From contig NZ_RWJX01000006.1 of NCBI RefSeq assembly GCF_004123805.1, forward strand, positions 42,054-106,053: DNA of 64,000 bases, given 5' to 3'. A model generated the notes under the pieces. The model made no database searches, had not been told where the DNA came from, and saw only the letters and a list, made by a program, of their open reading frames with translations. This document shows positions 36,421 through 45,630 of this stretch, in pieces. This DNA comes from Cellulomonas endophytica. Its GTDB lineage: Bacteria > Actinomycetota > Actinomycetes > Actinomycetales > Cellulomonadaceae. Position 1 is the stretch's first letter. Every line of letters starts with the position of its first letter. Position numbers and translations under genes: made by a program.

Positions 36421-36688
36421 CGTCGCCGTCCGCGGCGGACGCGCGACGGTGACCTGGACCACACCACGACCCGGCCCACCACCCGCCCGGGGGACGCGCG
36501 GCGACCTTTTACGCGCCGGACACAGGCGTTCTCGCGCCGGTAACGGGGGGTAACGGTGCAGAAATGTTCAACCCCGACAGTCACATTCCTCGCCGCCGGA
36601 CGACCACCGGGCCGGCCGGCGGGGACCACAGGACCCAGGAGCGGACGAGCAGGGCGCGCAGCGCCGGCGGCCGCGGACGGAGGAGCAG
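36421..36688. promoter_or_regulatory. Divergent control region between MocR gene and pyrimidine operon
   Basis: Most A/T-rich intergenic part of the window (around 36507-36512 and 36560-36590). Holds GTAAC at 36540-36544 and 36550-36554, direct repeats one 10-bp turn apart, and GCGCCGG at 36513-36519 and again at 36534-36540. Direct repeats are the usual operators of MocR proteins; the exact sites here are a guess. Confidence 0.45.
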
Positions 36689-37537
36689 ATGAGCGTCGTG
36701 AGGGTCGCCTTCACCCAGGCCCGCTGGACGGGCGACAAGGAGTCGATGATCCGGCTCCACGAGGACTGGATGCGCGAGGCGGCCTCGGCCGGCGCCGGGG
36801 TCATCGGCTTCCAGGAGCTCTTCTACGGCCCGTACTTCGGCATCACGCAGGACACGGCGTACTACGACTACGCCGAGACCGTCCCCGGGCCGACCACGGA
36901 GCGCTTCGCCGCGCTCGCGGCCGAGCTCGGCATGGTCGTCGTCCTGCCGATCTACGAGGAGGACCAGCCCGGGGTCCTCTACAACACGGCCGTCGTCATC
37001 GACGCGGACGGCACGGTGCTCGGCAGGTACCGCAAGCACCACATCCCGCACCTGCCGAAGTTCTGGGAGAAGTTCTACTTCCGCCCCGGCAACCTCGGGT
37101 ACCCGGTGTTCGACACCGCCGTCGGGAAGATCGGCGTGAACATCTGCTACGACCGGCACTTCCCGGAGGGCTGGCGCGTCCTGGCCCTCAACGGCGCCGA
37201 GATCGTCTTCAACCCGAACGCCACGAAGCCCGGGCTGTCGAACCGGCTGTGGGAGGTGGAGCAGCCCGCCGCGGCGATCGCGAACGGCATGTTCATCATC
37301 GCCAACAACCGCGTCGGGCTCGAGGACAACGAGTACGGCGACGAGGCGGTCGACTTCTACGGCTCGTCCTACGCCGTGGGCCCCGACGGCGAGTTCGTGG
37401 GCGAGATCGGGTCCTCGTCGCAGGACCAGCTGATCCTCCGCGACCTCGACCTCGACCAGGTCCGCGAGGTGCGCGAGCGGTGGCAGTTCTTCCGCGACCG
37501 CCGCCCGGAGGCGTACGGGCCCGTCGTCGCCCCCTGA
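36689..37537 (+). CDS. Nitrilase-superfamily amidohydrolase, probable beta-ureidopropionase / N-carbamoyl amino acid hydrolase
   Basis: 282 residues, ATG with GGAGGAGC upstream. Carbon-nitrogen hydrolase with the Glu-Lys-Cys triad: Glu43 (GFQELFYGPYF), Lys116 (YRKHHIPH) and Cys153 (NICYDRHFPEG). These segments, especially the KHHIPHLPKFWEKFYF run split by a proline, are those of N-carbamoyl-beta-alanine hydrolases. Would cleave N-carbamoyl-beta-alanine to beta-alanine, CO2 and ammonia in the cytosol. First gene of the operon, directly before the dihydropyrimidinase whose product it would use. Confidence 0.88.
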   Translation: MSVVRVAFTQARWTGDKESMIRLHEDWMREAASAGAGVIGFQELFYGPYFGITQDTAYYDYAETVPGPTTERFAALAAELGMVVVLPIYEEDQPGVLYNTAVVIDADGTVLGRYRKHHIPHLPKFWEKFYFRPGNLGYPVFDTAVGKIGVNICYDRHFPEGWRVLALNGAEIVFNPNATKPGLSNRLWEVEQPAAAIANGMFIIANNRVGLEDNEYGDEAVDFYGSSYAVGPDGEFVGEIGSSSQDQLILRDLDLDQVREVRERWQFFRDRRPEAYGPVVAP

Positions 37538-37596
37538 GCGGGACCCGGCCCGACCCGCCCACGCCCGACCCAGCCCACGCATGGAGGCAGCGCACC

Positions 37597-39012
37597 GTGA
37601 AGACCCTCATCACCGGCGGGACCGTCGTCAACGCGACGGGCCGCGGCGCCGCCGACGTCCTCGTCGACGGCGAGCAGATCGTCGCCCTGCTCGCGCCGGG
37701 CTCGACGATCCTCGGGCACGACCTCGCCGGCCACGTCGACAAGGTGGTCGACGCCACGGGGAAGTACGTCGTCCCCGGCGGCATCGACGCCCACACCCAC
37801 ATGGAGATGCCCTTCGGCGGCACCTCGGCCTCGGACACGTTCGAGACGGGGACGACCGCCGCCGCGTGGGGCGGGACGACGACGATCGTCGACTTCGTCG
37901 TGCAGTACGCGGGGGAGAGGCCGCTCGAGCAGTACGCGGCCTGGCACGAGAAGGCGGCCGGGCACTGCGCGGTGGACTACGGGTTCCACCAGATCCTGTC
38001 CGACGTGCAGGACTCGTCCCTGCACGCGATGGACGAGCTCGTGGCCGAGGGCGTGACGAGCTTCAAGCTGTTCATGGCCTACAAGGGCGTGTTCCTGTCC
38101 GACGACGGCCAGATCGTCACGGCCATGCAGAAGGCCGCGGACAACGGCTCCATGATCATGATGCACGCGGAGAACGGGTCCGTGATCGACCTCCTCGTGC
38201 AGCAGTCCCTGGGCCGCGGGGACACCGATCCGGTCTTCCACGGGCTCACGCGGCCGTGGCAGGCGGAGGCCGAGGCCACGCACCGGGCGATCATGCTGGC
38301 GGACCTCACGGGCGCCCCGCTCTACGTCGTGCACGTGTCCGCCAAGCAGGCCGCCGAGCAGATCGCCCTCGCCCGCGACCGCGGGCAGAACGTCTTCGGC
38401 GAGACCTGCCCGCAGTACCTGTACCTGTCCCTGGAGGAGCAGCTCGGCGCGCCGGGCTTCGAGGGCGCGAAGTGGGTCTGCTCCACGCCGCTGCGCTCGC
38501 GGGCGGAGGGCCACCAGGACCACATGTGGCGCAGCCTGCGGACGAACGACCTGCAGCTCGTCTCGACCGACCACTGCCCCTTCTGCATGACGCAGAAGGA
38601 GATGGGGCGCGGCGACTTCTCGAAGATCCCCAACGGCATCGGGTCCGTCGAGCACCGCATGGACCTGCTCTACCAGGGCGTGGTCACGGGGCAGATCAGC
38701 CTCGAGCGCTGGGTGGAGATCACCTCCACGACGCCGGCGCGCATGTTCGGGATGCACGGCCGCAAGGGCGTGCTGGCACCGGGCGCCGACGCGGACGTCG
38801 TCGTGTACGACCCGCGGGGCCACACGTCCATCGGCCTGGGGAAGACCCACCACATGAACATGGACTACTCCGCCTGGGAGGGCTTCGAGGTCGACGGGCA
38901 CGTCGACGTCGTGCTCTCGCGCGGCGAGGTCCTCGTCGAGGACGGGCAGTTCCACGGCCGCCCCGGCCACGGGCGGTACGTCAAGCGCGGGCTGTCGCAG
39001 TACCTCATCTGA
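37597..39012 (+). CDS. hydA: Dihydropyrimidinase / D-hydantoinase
   Basis: 471 residues, GTG with GGAGGCAG 9 nt upstream. Binuclear-zinc amidohydrolase opening dihydrouracil or dihydrothymine. Ligands: HTHM (start of barrel, GGIDAHTHMEM), the carbamylated lysine in FKLFMAYKG, His in MMHAENG and VVHVSAKQA, and Asp in STDHCPF. Family length and ending are normal. Sits between the ureidopropionase and an LLM oxidoreductase, the order expected for reductive pyrimidine breakdown. Confidence 0.93.
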   Translation: MKTLITGGTVVNATGRGAADVLVDGEQIVALLAPGSTILGHDLAGHVDKVVDATGKYVVPGGIDAHTHMEMPFGGTSASDTFETGTTAAAWGGTTTIVDFVVQYAGERPLEQYAAWHEKAAGHCAVDYGFHQILSDVQDSSLHAMDELVAEGVTSFKLFMAYKGVFLSDDGQIVTAMQKAADNGSMIMMHAENGSVIDLLVQQSLGRGDTDPVFHGLTRPWQAEAEATHRAIMLADLTGAPLYVVHVSAKQAAEQIALARDRGQNVFGETCPQYLYLSLEEQLGAPGFEGAKWVCSTPLRSRAEGHQDHMWRSLRTNDLQLVSTDHCPFCMTQKEMGRGDFSKIPNGIGSVEHRMDLLYQGVVTGQISLERWVEITSTTPARMFGMHGRKGVLAPGADADVVVYDPRGHTSIGLGKTHHMNMDYSAWEGFEVDGHVDVVLSRGEVLVEDGQFHGRPGHGRYVKRGLSQYLI

Positions 39013-39084
39013 CCCGTCCCGGGACCGGGTCGACGAGGGACCTCGTCGACCAGCTGCCCCGCCCCCGCCCGAGAGGAGACCGTC

Positions 39085-40116
39085 GTGGACTTCGGCGCCG
39101 TCCTGCAGACCAACCCCCCGGCGTCCCGCACGGTCGAGCTCGCGCGCCTCGCTGAGACGCACGGCTTCAGCCACGTCTGGACCTTCGACTCCCACCTGCT
39201 GTGGGAGGAGCCGTTCGTCATCTACTCCGCGATCCTCGCCGCGACGCGGAAGGTCGTCGTCGGGCCGATGGTGACGAACCCGGCGACGCGCGACTGGACC
39301 GTGCTGGGGTCGCTGTTCGCGACGCTCAACGAGATGTACGGCAACCGGACGATCTGCGGCATCGGCCGCGGCGACTCCGCCGTCCGCACGCTCGCCGGCA
39401 AGCCCTCCAACCTCGAGGCGCTGCGCGAGTCCATCCACGTGATCCGCGAGCTCGGCAACGACCGCGCGGTGGAGCACAACGGCCGGGTCGTGCGCTTCCC
39501 CTGGAGCCGGGGCTCCGCCCTCGACGTGTGGGTCGCCGCCTACGGCCCGAAGGCCCTGCAGCTCACGGGCGAGGTCGGCGACGGCTTCATCCTGCAGCTC
39601 GCCGACCCGGACATCGCGGCCTGGATGATCGCCGCCGTGCGGAACGCGGCCGAGGCCGCGGGGCGGGACCCGATGTCCGTGAAGTTCTGCGTCGCGGCGC
39701 CGGCCTACGTCGGCGACGGCGACGACCCCGCCGTCCGCGCCCACATGCGCGAGCAGTGCCGCTGGTTCGGCGGCATGGTCGGCAACCACGTCGCCGAGAT
39801 CGTCTCGCGCTACGGCACGGGCCTCGCGGTGCCCCCGGCGCTCACGGACTACATCGCCGGCCGGCAGGGCTACGACTACAACGAGCACGGCCGCGCGGGG
39901 AACTCGCACACCACGTTCGTGCCCGACGAGATCGTCGAGCGGTTCTGCGTCCTCGGCTCGCCGCAGGAGCACGTCGCCAAGCTGGAGGCGCTGCGCGACC
40001 TCGGCGTCGACCAGTTCGCCGTCTACCTGCAGCACGACAGCAAGGAGGAGACGCTGCGCCAGTACGGCGAGCGCATCATCCCGGCGCTCGCGGGCACCGT
40101 CGTGGCGACGGCGTGA
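39085..40116 (+). CDS. LLM-class flavin/F420-dependent oxidoreductase (TIGR03842, CPS_4043 type)
   Basis: 343 residues, GTG with GAGAGGAGA upstream. Luciferase-like TIM barrel; MDFGAVLQTNPPASRTVELARLAETHGFSH without the full run quoted, then TFDSHLLWEEP, GPMVTNPATRDW, CGIGRGDSAVRTL and a long insertion with YDYNEHGRAGNSH. This matches a family that recurrently neighbours hydantoinase genes. The reaction is undetermined; the cluster lacks a dihydropyrimidine dehydrogenase, so it may carry out the reductive first step. Its stop overlaps the next permease start (GTGA). Confidence 0.8.
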   Translation: MDFGAVLQTNPPASRTVELARLAETHGFSHVWTFDSHLLWEEPFVIYSAILAATRKVVVGPMVTNPATRDWTVLGSLFATLNEMYGNRTICGIGRGDSAVRTLAGKPSNLEALRESIHVIRELGNDRAVEHNGRVVRFPWSRGSALDVWVAAYGPKALQLTGEVGDGFILQLADPDIAAWMIAAVRNAAEAAGRDPMSVKFCVAAPAYVGDGDDPAVRAHMREQCRWFGGMVGNHVAEIVSRYGTGLAVPPALTDYIAGRQGYDYNEHGRAGNSHTTFVPDEIVERFCVLGSPQEHVAKLEALRDLGVDQFAVYLQHDSKEETLRQYGERIIPALAGTVVATA

Positions 40117-40991
40117 GCGGCGTCCGGGCGGGGCTGCGGCGCGCCGGGGTGGCACTGGTCGCGCTCCTCGTCGCCCTCGTGCTCTGGGAGGTCGTGAAGG
40201 CGGTCGTCCCCGACACGGGGGTGCACCTGGGCACCGCGAGCCTCCTGCCCCGGACCGACGACCGCGCCATGCCCCACGTGTGGGACGTGCTCGCGCGGCT
40301 CGGCGAGGCCGAGTCCGGGGCGCGCGACGCCCCGACCGTGCTCGCGGCCACGCTGTCGGCCGCGGTGTTCACGCTCGGCATCGCCCTCGTCGGGTGGGCT
40401 CTGGGCGTCGTCGGCGGGCTGCTGCTCGCGGTCCTCATGCAGCGCTGGCGCGTCGCCGAGCACGCGGTGCTGCCGTGGGTGGTGCTGTCGCAGACGGTGC
40501 CGCTCGTGGCGCTGGCGCCCCTCGTCGTCGGGTGGGGCGGGCGGCTCGAGCTCGGGCCGCTGCAGTGGGAGCGCTGGATGTCGGTCGCGCTCATCGCGTC
40601 CTACCTGGCGTTCTTCCCCGTGGCCGTCGGGGCGCTGCGCGGCCTGCAGTCGCCGACGGCGGCCCAGGTCGAGCTCTTCCGCGCCCAGGCCGCCGGTTGG
40701 GGCCGCACGCTCGTCTCGCTCCGGCTGCCCGCCGCCGTGCCCCACCTGCTCCCGGCGCTCCGGCTGGGCGCCGCCACGGCCGTCGTCGGCGCCATCGTCG
40801 CCGAGGTCTCCACCGGCACCCGGGGCGGCATCGGACGCCTCGTCGTCTCCTACGCCCAGGCCGCCTCGGGCGACCCCGCCAAGCCCTGGGCCGCCCTGCT
40901 CGGCGCCGCCGTGCTCGGGCTCGTCGCCGCCGGCGTGGTGGGCCTGCTCGGCCTCGTCCTGCGCCGCTACCGCACCGCGGAGGTGTCATGA
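40113..40991 (+). CDS. ABC transporter permease 1 (pyrimidine-linked importer)
   Basis: 292 residues, GTG overlapping the LLM stop. BPD_transp_1 fold with about six helices; N-terminal helix AGVALVALLVALVLWEVV, and the EAA loop as FRAQAAGWGRTLVSLRLPAAVPHLLPALRLGA without its whole length quoted. Member of the SsuC/TauC/ThiX group. Couples by ATGA to the ATPase gene. With the second permease it would form a heterodimeric channel. Confidence 0.84.
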   Translation: MSGVRAGLRRAGVALVALLVALVLWEVVKAVVPDTGVHLGTASLLPRTDDRAMPHVWDVLARLGEAESGARDAPTVLAATLSAAVFTLGIALVGWALGVVGGLLLAVLMQRWRVAEHAVLPWVVLSQTVPLVALAPLVVGWGGRLELGPLQWERWMSVALIASYLAFFPVAVGALRGLQSPTAAQVELFRAQAAGWGRTLVSLRLPAAVPHLLPALRLGAATAVVGAIVAEVSTGTRGGIGRLVVSYAQAASGDPAKPWAALLGAAVLGLVAAGVVGLLGLVLRRYRTAEVS

Positions 40992-41914
40992 GATCCATCC
41001 CGGTCCCGACCGGCAGCCGGTCCGGCAGCACGACGAGCGCCGTGGCGCCGGCCGCCGGGGCGCCCCGCCCCGGGCCCGCCGCCGCCGTGCGCGCCGTCGG
41101 CGTCCACAAGAGGTTCCGCACCCGCGCCGGGGTCGTCACGGCGCTGCAGGACGTGCACCTGGAGGTGGCGGCGGGCGAGTTCGTCTCCCTCATCGGCCCG
41201 TCGGGGTGCGGCAAGTCGACGCTCCTGCGCCTCGTCGCCGACCTGGAGGAGCCGACGTCCGGCGAGCTCTCGGTCTTCGGCAAGGCGCCCCGGGTGGCCC
41301 GGGAGGCGCAGGACTACGGCATCGCGTTCCAGCAGGCCGGGCTCCTGCCCTGGCGGAGCGTGCGCGGCAACGTCGAGCTGCCGCTCGAGCTGCACGGGGT
41401 CGGCCGCCGGGAGCGGGCGGGCCGGGCGCGGGAGCTGCTCGCGCTCGTCGGGCTGTCGGACTTCGCCGACCACACGCCGGCGCAGCTCTCGGGCGGGATG
41501 CAGCAGCGCGTCGCCATCGCCCGGGCGCTGGCGGAGCGGCCCAGCCTGCTCCTCATGGACGAGCCGTTCGGCGCGCTCGACGAGATGACCCGCGAGCGGA
41601 TGCAGACCGAGCTCGTGCGGATCTGCGCCGAGAGCGGGGCGGCGGTCGTCTTCGTCACCCACTCCATCCCCGAGGCGGTGTTCCTCTCCGACCGCGTCGT
41701 CGTCATGTCGCCGCGGCCGGGGCGGATCAGCGCGGTCGTGCCGATCCGGCTGCCCGGGACGGGGGAGCGGACGGAGGGGCTCCGCGAGGACGCGGCCTTC
41801 TTCGCGGCCGTCACCGCGGTGCGTGAGGCCCTGCACGGGGGGGCCGCGGGCACCCCGGCCGTCGCCGCACCGGAGACGGCCGCCGGCGCGCCGCGCGGCG
41901 TGGACCTGCGATGA
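40988..41914 (+). CDS. ABC transporter ATP-binding protein (SsuB/ThiZ-like)
   Basis: 308 residues, ATG overlapping the previous stop. Walker A IGPSGCGKST at 69-78, Q-loop FQQAGLLPW, signature LSGGMQQRVAIARAL, Walker B LLLMDEPFGALD, H-loop VTHSIPEAV. Belongs to the nitrate/sulfonate/HMP-precursor group of ATPases. About 35 Ala/Pro/Gly residues precede the conserved domain. Couples by ATGA to permease 2. Confidence 0.88.
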   Translation: MRSIPVPTGSRSGSTTSAVAPAAGAPRPGPAAAVRAVGVHKRFRTRAGVVTALQDVHLEVAAGEFVSLIGPSGCGKSTLLRLVADLEEPTSGELSVFGKAPRVAREAQDYGIAFQQAGLLPWRSVRGNVELPLELHGVGRRERAGRARELLALVGLSDFADHTPAQLSGGMQQRVAIARALAERPSLLLMDEPFGALDEMTRERMQTELVRICAESGAAVVFVTHSIPEAVFLSDRVVVMSPRPGRISAVVPIRLPGTGERTEGLREDAAFFAAVTAVREALHGGAAGTPAVAAPETAAGAPRGVDLR

Positions 41915-42705
41915 GCACGACGACGAGCAGCGCCGTCCGGGCTGCGGGCGGCGACGTGCTGCGCCGCGCGCTGCCGCCGGTGCTCCTCGGCGTCGTCGGG
42001 CTCGCAGCCTGGCAGGCGCTCGTCGTCGCGGCGGACGTGCCGCCGTTCCTGCTGCCCAGCCCCACGGCGATCGTCGAGCAGCTCGTCGAGGTCGGTCCGC
42101 TGGTGCTGGAGGCCTCCCTCGCGACCGGGGCGAACGTGCTCGTCGGGACGCTGCTGGGCGCCGTCGTGGCGGTGCTCGCCGCGCTCCTCGCCGCCCGCAG
42201 CCGCCCGGTGGACGCGGTCCTGTCCCCGACGGCCGCGGCCATCGCCGTCCTGCCGATCGTCGCCCTGGCGCCCGTGCTCAACACGATGTTCGGGACCACG
42301 ACGACGACCCCCCGGCGGCTCGTCGTGGCCGCGGTCGTCTTCGCCCCGGTGTTCGTCACCACCCTGCGCGGCCTGCGCCAGGTGCTGCCCGTCCACCGCG
42401 AGCTGCTGCGTTCCTACGCCGCCACGCCGGCGCAGCTCGCGCGCACCGTGACGATCCCCGGCGCGCTGCCCTACCTCTTCACGGGGTTGCGCATCGCGTC
42501 CTCGACGGGCGTCATCGCCGCCGTGGTGGCCGAGTACTTCGGCGGCCTCCAGGACGGGCTCGGCTCGCGGATCACCTCCGCCGCGGCCAACAGCGCGTAC
42601 CCGCGCGCCTGGGCCTTCGTCGTCGGGGCGATCCTCCTCGGCCTCGCGGTCTACCTCCTCACCCTGGCCGCCGAGCGCCTCGTCGCCCGGCGTCAGGGCC
42701 TCTGA
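41911..42705 (+). CDS. ABC transporter permease 2 (pyrimidine-linked importer)
   Basis: 264 residues, ATG overlapping the ATPase stop. Same BPD_transp_1 fold with helices near residues 20-38, 65-95, 100-150 and 220-250; the EAA loop is LRSYAATPAQLARTVTIPG. Contains FLLPSPTAIVEQLVEVGPL, characteristic of SsuC/ThiX-like permeases. Second, diverged permease of the same transporter. Confidence 0.85.
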   Translation: MSTTTSSAVRAAGGDVLRRALPPVLLGVVGLAAWQALVVAADVPPFLLPSPTAIVEQLVEVGPLVLEASLATGANVLVGTLLGAVVAVLAALLAARSRPVDAVLSPTAAAIAVLPIVALAPVLNTMFGTTTTTPRRLVVAAVVFAPVFVTTLRGLRQVLPVHRELLRSYAATPAQLARTVTIPGALPYLFTGLRIASSTGVIAAVVAEYFGGLQDGLGSRITSAAANSAYPRAWAFVVGAILLGLAVYLLTLAAERLVARRQGL

Positions 42706-42807
42706 CAGCCCCGACCCCCCGAGGCAGCCCGTCCGACCCAGCCGCACGTCCCCCGCGTCGCACTCCCTCCCGCCTGCCGCACCGCCCCCCCTCCCGATCG
42801 GAGCCCC

Positions 42808-43998
42808 ATGAGCCCCCTCCACCGTCCCGGCCGCACCCGCCGCACCCGCCGCACCCGCGCGACCACCGCCCTGGGGCTCGCGCTGGCCCTCGCCCTCGCC
42901 GGCTGCTCCGGCGGCGACGACGGCGCCGCGGGCGGCGACGCCGCCTCCGGCTCGCCCGACGCCGGGCTCACCCCGGTGCGCCTGCAGCTCCAGTGGTTCA
43001 CCCAGGCGCAGTTCGCGGGCTACTTCGCCGCCGTCGACCAGGGCTACTACGAGGACGAGGGGCTCGACGTCGAGATCGTCGAGGGCGGCGTCGACATCGT
43101 CCCGCAGACCGAGCTCGCCAACGACGCCGTGGACTACGCCATCGCGTGGGTGCCGAAGGCCCTGGCCTCGCGCGAGCAGGGGGCGGGCATCACGGACGTG
43201 GCGCAGATCTTCCAGCGCTCGGGCACCCTGCAGGTCTCGTTCAAGGAGGCCGGCATCACGAGCGCCGCCGACCTCGCCGGCAAGGACGTCGGCAACTGGG
43301 GCTTCGGCAACGAGTTCGAGCTCTTCGCCGGCATGACGGAGGCGGGGCTGGACCCCGCCACGGACGTGACCCTGGTGCAGCAGCAGTTCGACATGAACGC
43401 CCTGCTCTCGGGCGAGATCGACGCCGCGCAGGCGATGACCTACAACGAGTACGCGCAGGTCCTCTAGGCCGAGGACCCCGAGACCGGCGAGCTCTACACG
43501 GCCGAGGACTTCACCGTCGTCGACTGGAACGAGGAGGGCACCGCGATGCTCCAGGACGCCATCTGGGCGAACACGGAGCGCCTCGCCTCCGACGAGGAGT
43601 ACCAGGAGACGACCGTCGCCTTCCTGAAGGCGAGCCTCAAGGGCTGGGTCTACGTCCGCGACAACCCCGAGGCGGCGCGCGACGCCGTCGTCGCGGCCGG
43701 CTCGCAGCTCGGCAACAGCCACCAGCTGTGGCAGGTCAACGAGGTGAACAAGCTCATCTGGCCCTCGGCGGGCGGCATCGGCCTCGTCGACGGGACGGCC
43801 TGGGACCGGACGGTCGAGATCGCCCTGAACACGCGCAACGACCAGGGCGCGACGGTCATCACCGAGGAGCCCGACGAGGACGCGTACACGAACGAGTACG
43901 TCGAGCAGGCCCTGGCCGCGCTCGAGGAGGAGGGCGTCGACGTGACGGGCGAGGGCTTCGCCCCGATCGAGGTGACGCTGGAGGCCGGCGGCGCCTGA
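42808..43998 (+). pseudogene. ABC substrate-binding lipoprotein (NMT1/THI5-like) broken by an in-frame amber codon
   Basis: One uninterrupted frame of 397 codons except for TAG at 43465-43467 (codon 220). Before it: lipobox ALALAGC (Cys33) and an NMT1/THI5-like N-lobe (VRLQLQWFTQAQFAGYFAA, DVGNWGFGNEFELF). After it, in the same frame, the rest of the fold continues (AEDPETGELYTAEDF, GWVYVRDNPEAARDAV, GLVDGTAWDRTVEIAL). CTC TAG GCC GAG is one G-to-T change from CTC GAG GCC GAG (Leu-Glu-Ala-Glu), the expected family sequence. All other bases look clean. Options: true loss of function, sequencing error, or suppression. Binding protein of the preceding ABC importer. Confidence 0.9.
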
Positions 43999-44172
43999 GC
44001 CGACCCGGACGCCGACCGGCACGGACGGCCACGAGCCCCGTGCCGGTCGGCCCCGGTCCCCGTGCGCGCCCGGACCCGGTGCCGGTCGGCGCCGGGTGAT
44101 CCGAGGCACACTGCACGGGCACAGACGCACCACGGGGTCCGCGTGCAGCGCCCCGACGACGAGAGGCGATCG

Positions 44173-45630
44173 ATGAGCCAGACCCTGCCGGCGGAGCCGG
44201 CTGCCCCCGCCGTGACGGACGCGGAGGCCGGTGCCCCGACGGACGCGGCCGCGGTGACCGGCGCGGGTGCCCCCGGCGAGACCTCGGCATCCTCCGCCGC
44301 ACCCTCCGACGGGGCCGCGCTCGACGCGGAGGCCGTCGCGCTCGACCGCGCCCACGTCTTCCACTCCTGGTCGGCGCAGGGCGCGCTGTCCCCGCTGCCC
44401 CTCGCGGGCGGCTCCGGCTCGCGGGTCTGGGACCACGCCGGCCGCACGTGGCTCGACCTGTCCTCGCAGCTGGTGAACACGAACATCGGCCACGGCCACC
44501 CCGCCGTCGTCGCCGCCATCCAGGAGCAGGCGGCCACCCTGGCGACGATCGCCCCCGCCGCCGCGAACCTCACCCGGGGCCGCGCCGCGGCGCGGATCCT
44601 CGCGCACGCGCCGGAGGGCTTCTCCAAGGTCTTCTTCACCAACGGCGGCGCCGACGCCAACGAGAACGCGATCCGCATGGCGCGCCTGCACACGGGCCGC
44701 GACAAGGTCGTCTCGCACTACCGCAGCTACCACGGCAACACCGGCGCGGCGGTCGTCGCGACGGGCGACTGGCGCCGCGTGCCCAACGAGTACGCGCGCG
44801 GCCACGTGCACGTCTTCGGTCCGTACCTGTACCGCTCGGAGTTCTGGGCGACGACGCCGGAGCAGGAGTGCGAGCGCGCGCTGCACCACCTCGAGCGCGT
44901 CGTCCAGGCCGAGGGGCCGGACTCCGTGGCGGCGATCCTGCTGGAGTCGGTGCCGGGCACCGCCGGCGTGCTCGTGCCGCCGCCGGGGTACCTCGCCGGC
45001 GTCCGTGCGATCGCCGACCGGTACGGGATCCTGCTGGTCCTCGACGAGGTCATGGCGGGCTTCGGGCGCACGGGGGACTGGTTCGCGCACACCGCGCACG
45101 GCGTGGTGCCGGACCTCATCACCTTCGCCAAGGGCGTGAACTCCGGCTACGTCCCGGCCGGCGGCGTGCTCCTCAACGACGCCGTCGCGCGCACCTTCGA
45201 CGACCGCGTCTTCCCCGGCGGCCTCACGTACTCCGGGCACCCCCTCGCGATGGCGTCCATCGTCGCGACCATCGACGCGATGGAGCGCGAGGGGATCGTC
45301 GAGAACGCCGCCCACATCGGCGCCGAGGTGCTCGGTCCGGGCCTGCGCGCGCTGGCCGAGGCGCACCCGTCCGTGGGCGAGGTCCGCGGCACGGGCGTGT
45401 TCTGGGCCGTCGAGCTCGTCGCCGACCGCGCCACGCGCGAGCCCCTGCCCGCGCCCGCCATGGCGAGGCTCAAGGCGGGCCTGCTGGCCCGGGACGTGCT
45501 GCCGTTCGTGCAGGACAACCGTCTGCACGTCGTGCCGCCGTGCGTCGTCACGCCCGACGAGGTGCGCGAGGGCCTCGCCGCGATCGCCGCCGTCCTCACC
45601 GAGGTGGCGGACGCGGCGGTGACGGCATGA
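44173..45630 (+). CDS. Class III aminotransferase, probable beta-alanine:pyruvate (omega-amino acid) type
   Basis: 485 residues, ATG with GAGAGGCGA upstream. PLP enzyme; Lys320 (LITFAKGVNSGYVPAGG) carries the cofactor, the aspartate pair is LLVLDEVMAGFGRTG and HGHPAVV marks the N-terminal part. Closest in pattern to omega-amino acid:pyruvate aminotransferases. About 55 Ala/Thr/Asp-rich residues precede the conserved start at HVFHSW. In this operon it would turn beta-alanine into malonate semialdehyde, the next step after the ureidopropionase. Confidence 0.88.
   Translation: MSQTLPAEPAAPAVTDAEAGAPTDAAAVTGAGAPGETSASSAAPSDGAALDAEAVALDRAHVFHSWSAQGALSPLPLAGGSGSRVWDHAGRTWLDLSSQLVNTNIGHGHPAVVAAIQEQAATLATIAPAAANLTRGRAAARILAHAPEGFSKVFFTNGGADANENAIRMARLHTGRDKVVSHYRSYHGNTGAAVVATGDWRRVPNEYARGHVHVFGPYLYRSEFWATTPEQECERALHHLERVVQAEGPDSVAAILLESVPGTAGVLVPPPGYLAGVRAIADRYGILLVLDEVMAGFGRTGDWFAHTAHGVVPDLITFAKGVNSGYVPAGGVLLNDAVARTFDDRVFPGGLTYSGHPLAMASIVATIDAMEREGIVENAAHIGAEVLGPGLRALAEAHPSVGEVRGTGVFWAVELVADRATREPLPAPAMARLKAGLLARDVLPFVQDNRLHVVPPCVVTPDEVREGLAAIAAVLTEVADAAVTA

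Noticed and set aside
36540..36554. GlnR box
   Set aside because: GlnR sites need GTNAC-N6-GNAAC (11-bp offset); here the two GTAAC are 10 bp apart.
41314..45528. 1404-codon minus-strand frame opposite the transporter and aminotransferase
   Set aside because: Same shadow effect; it runs straight through genes with clear catalytic motifs.
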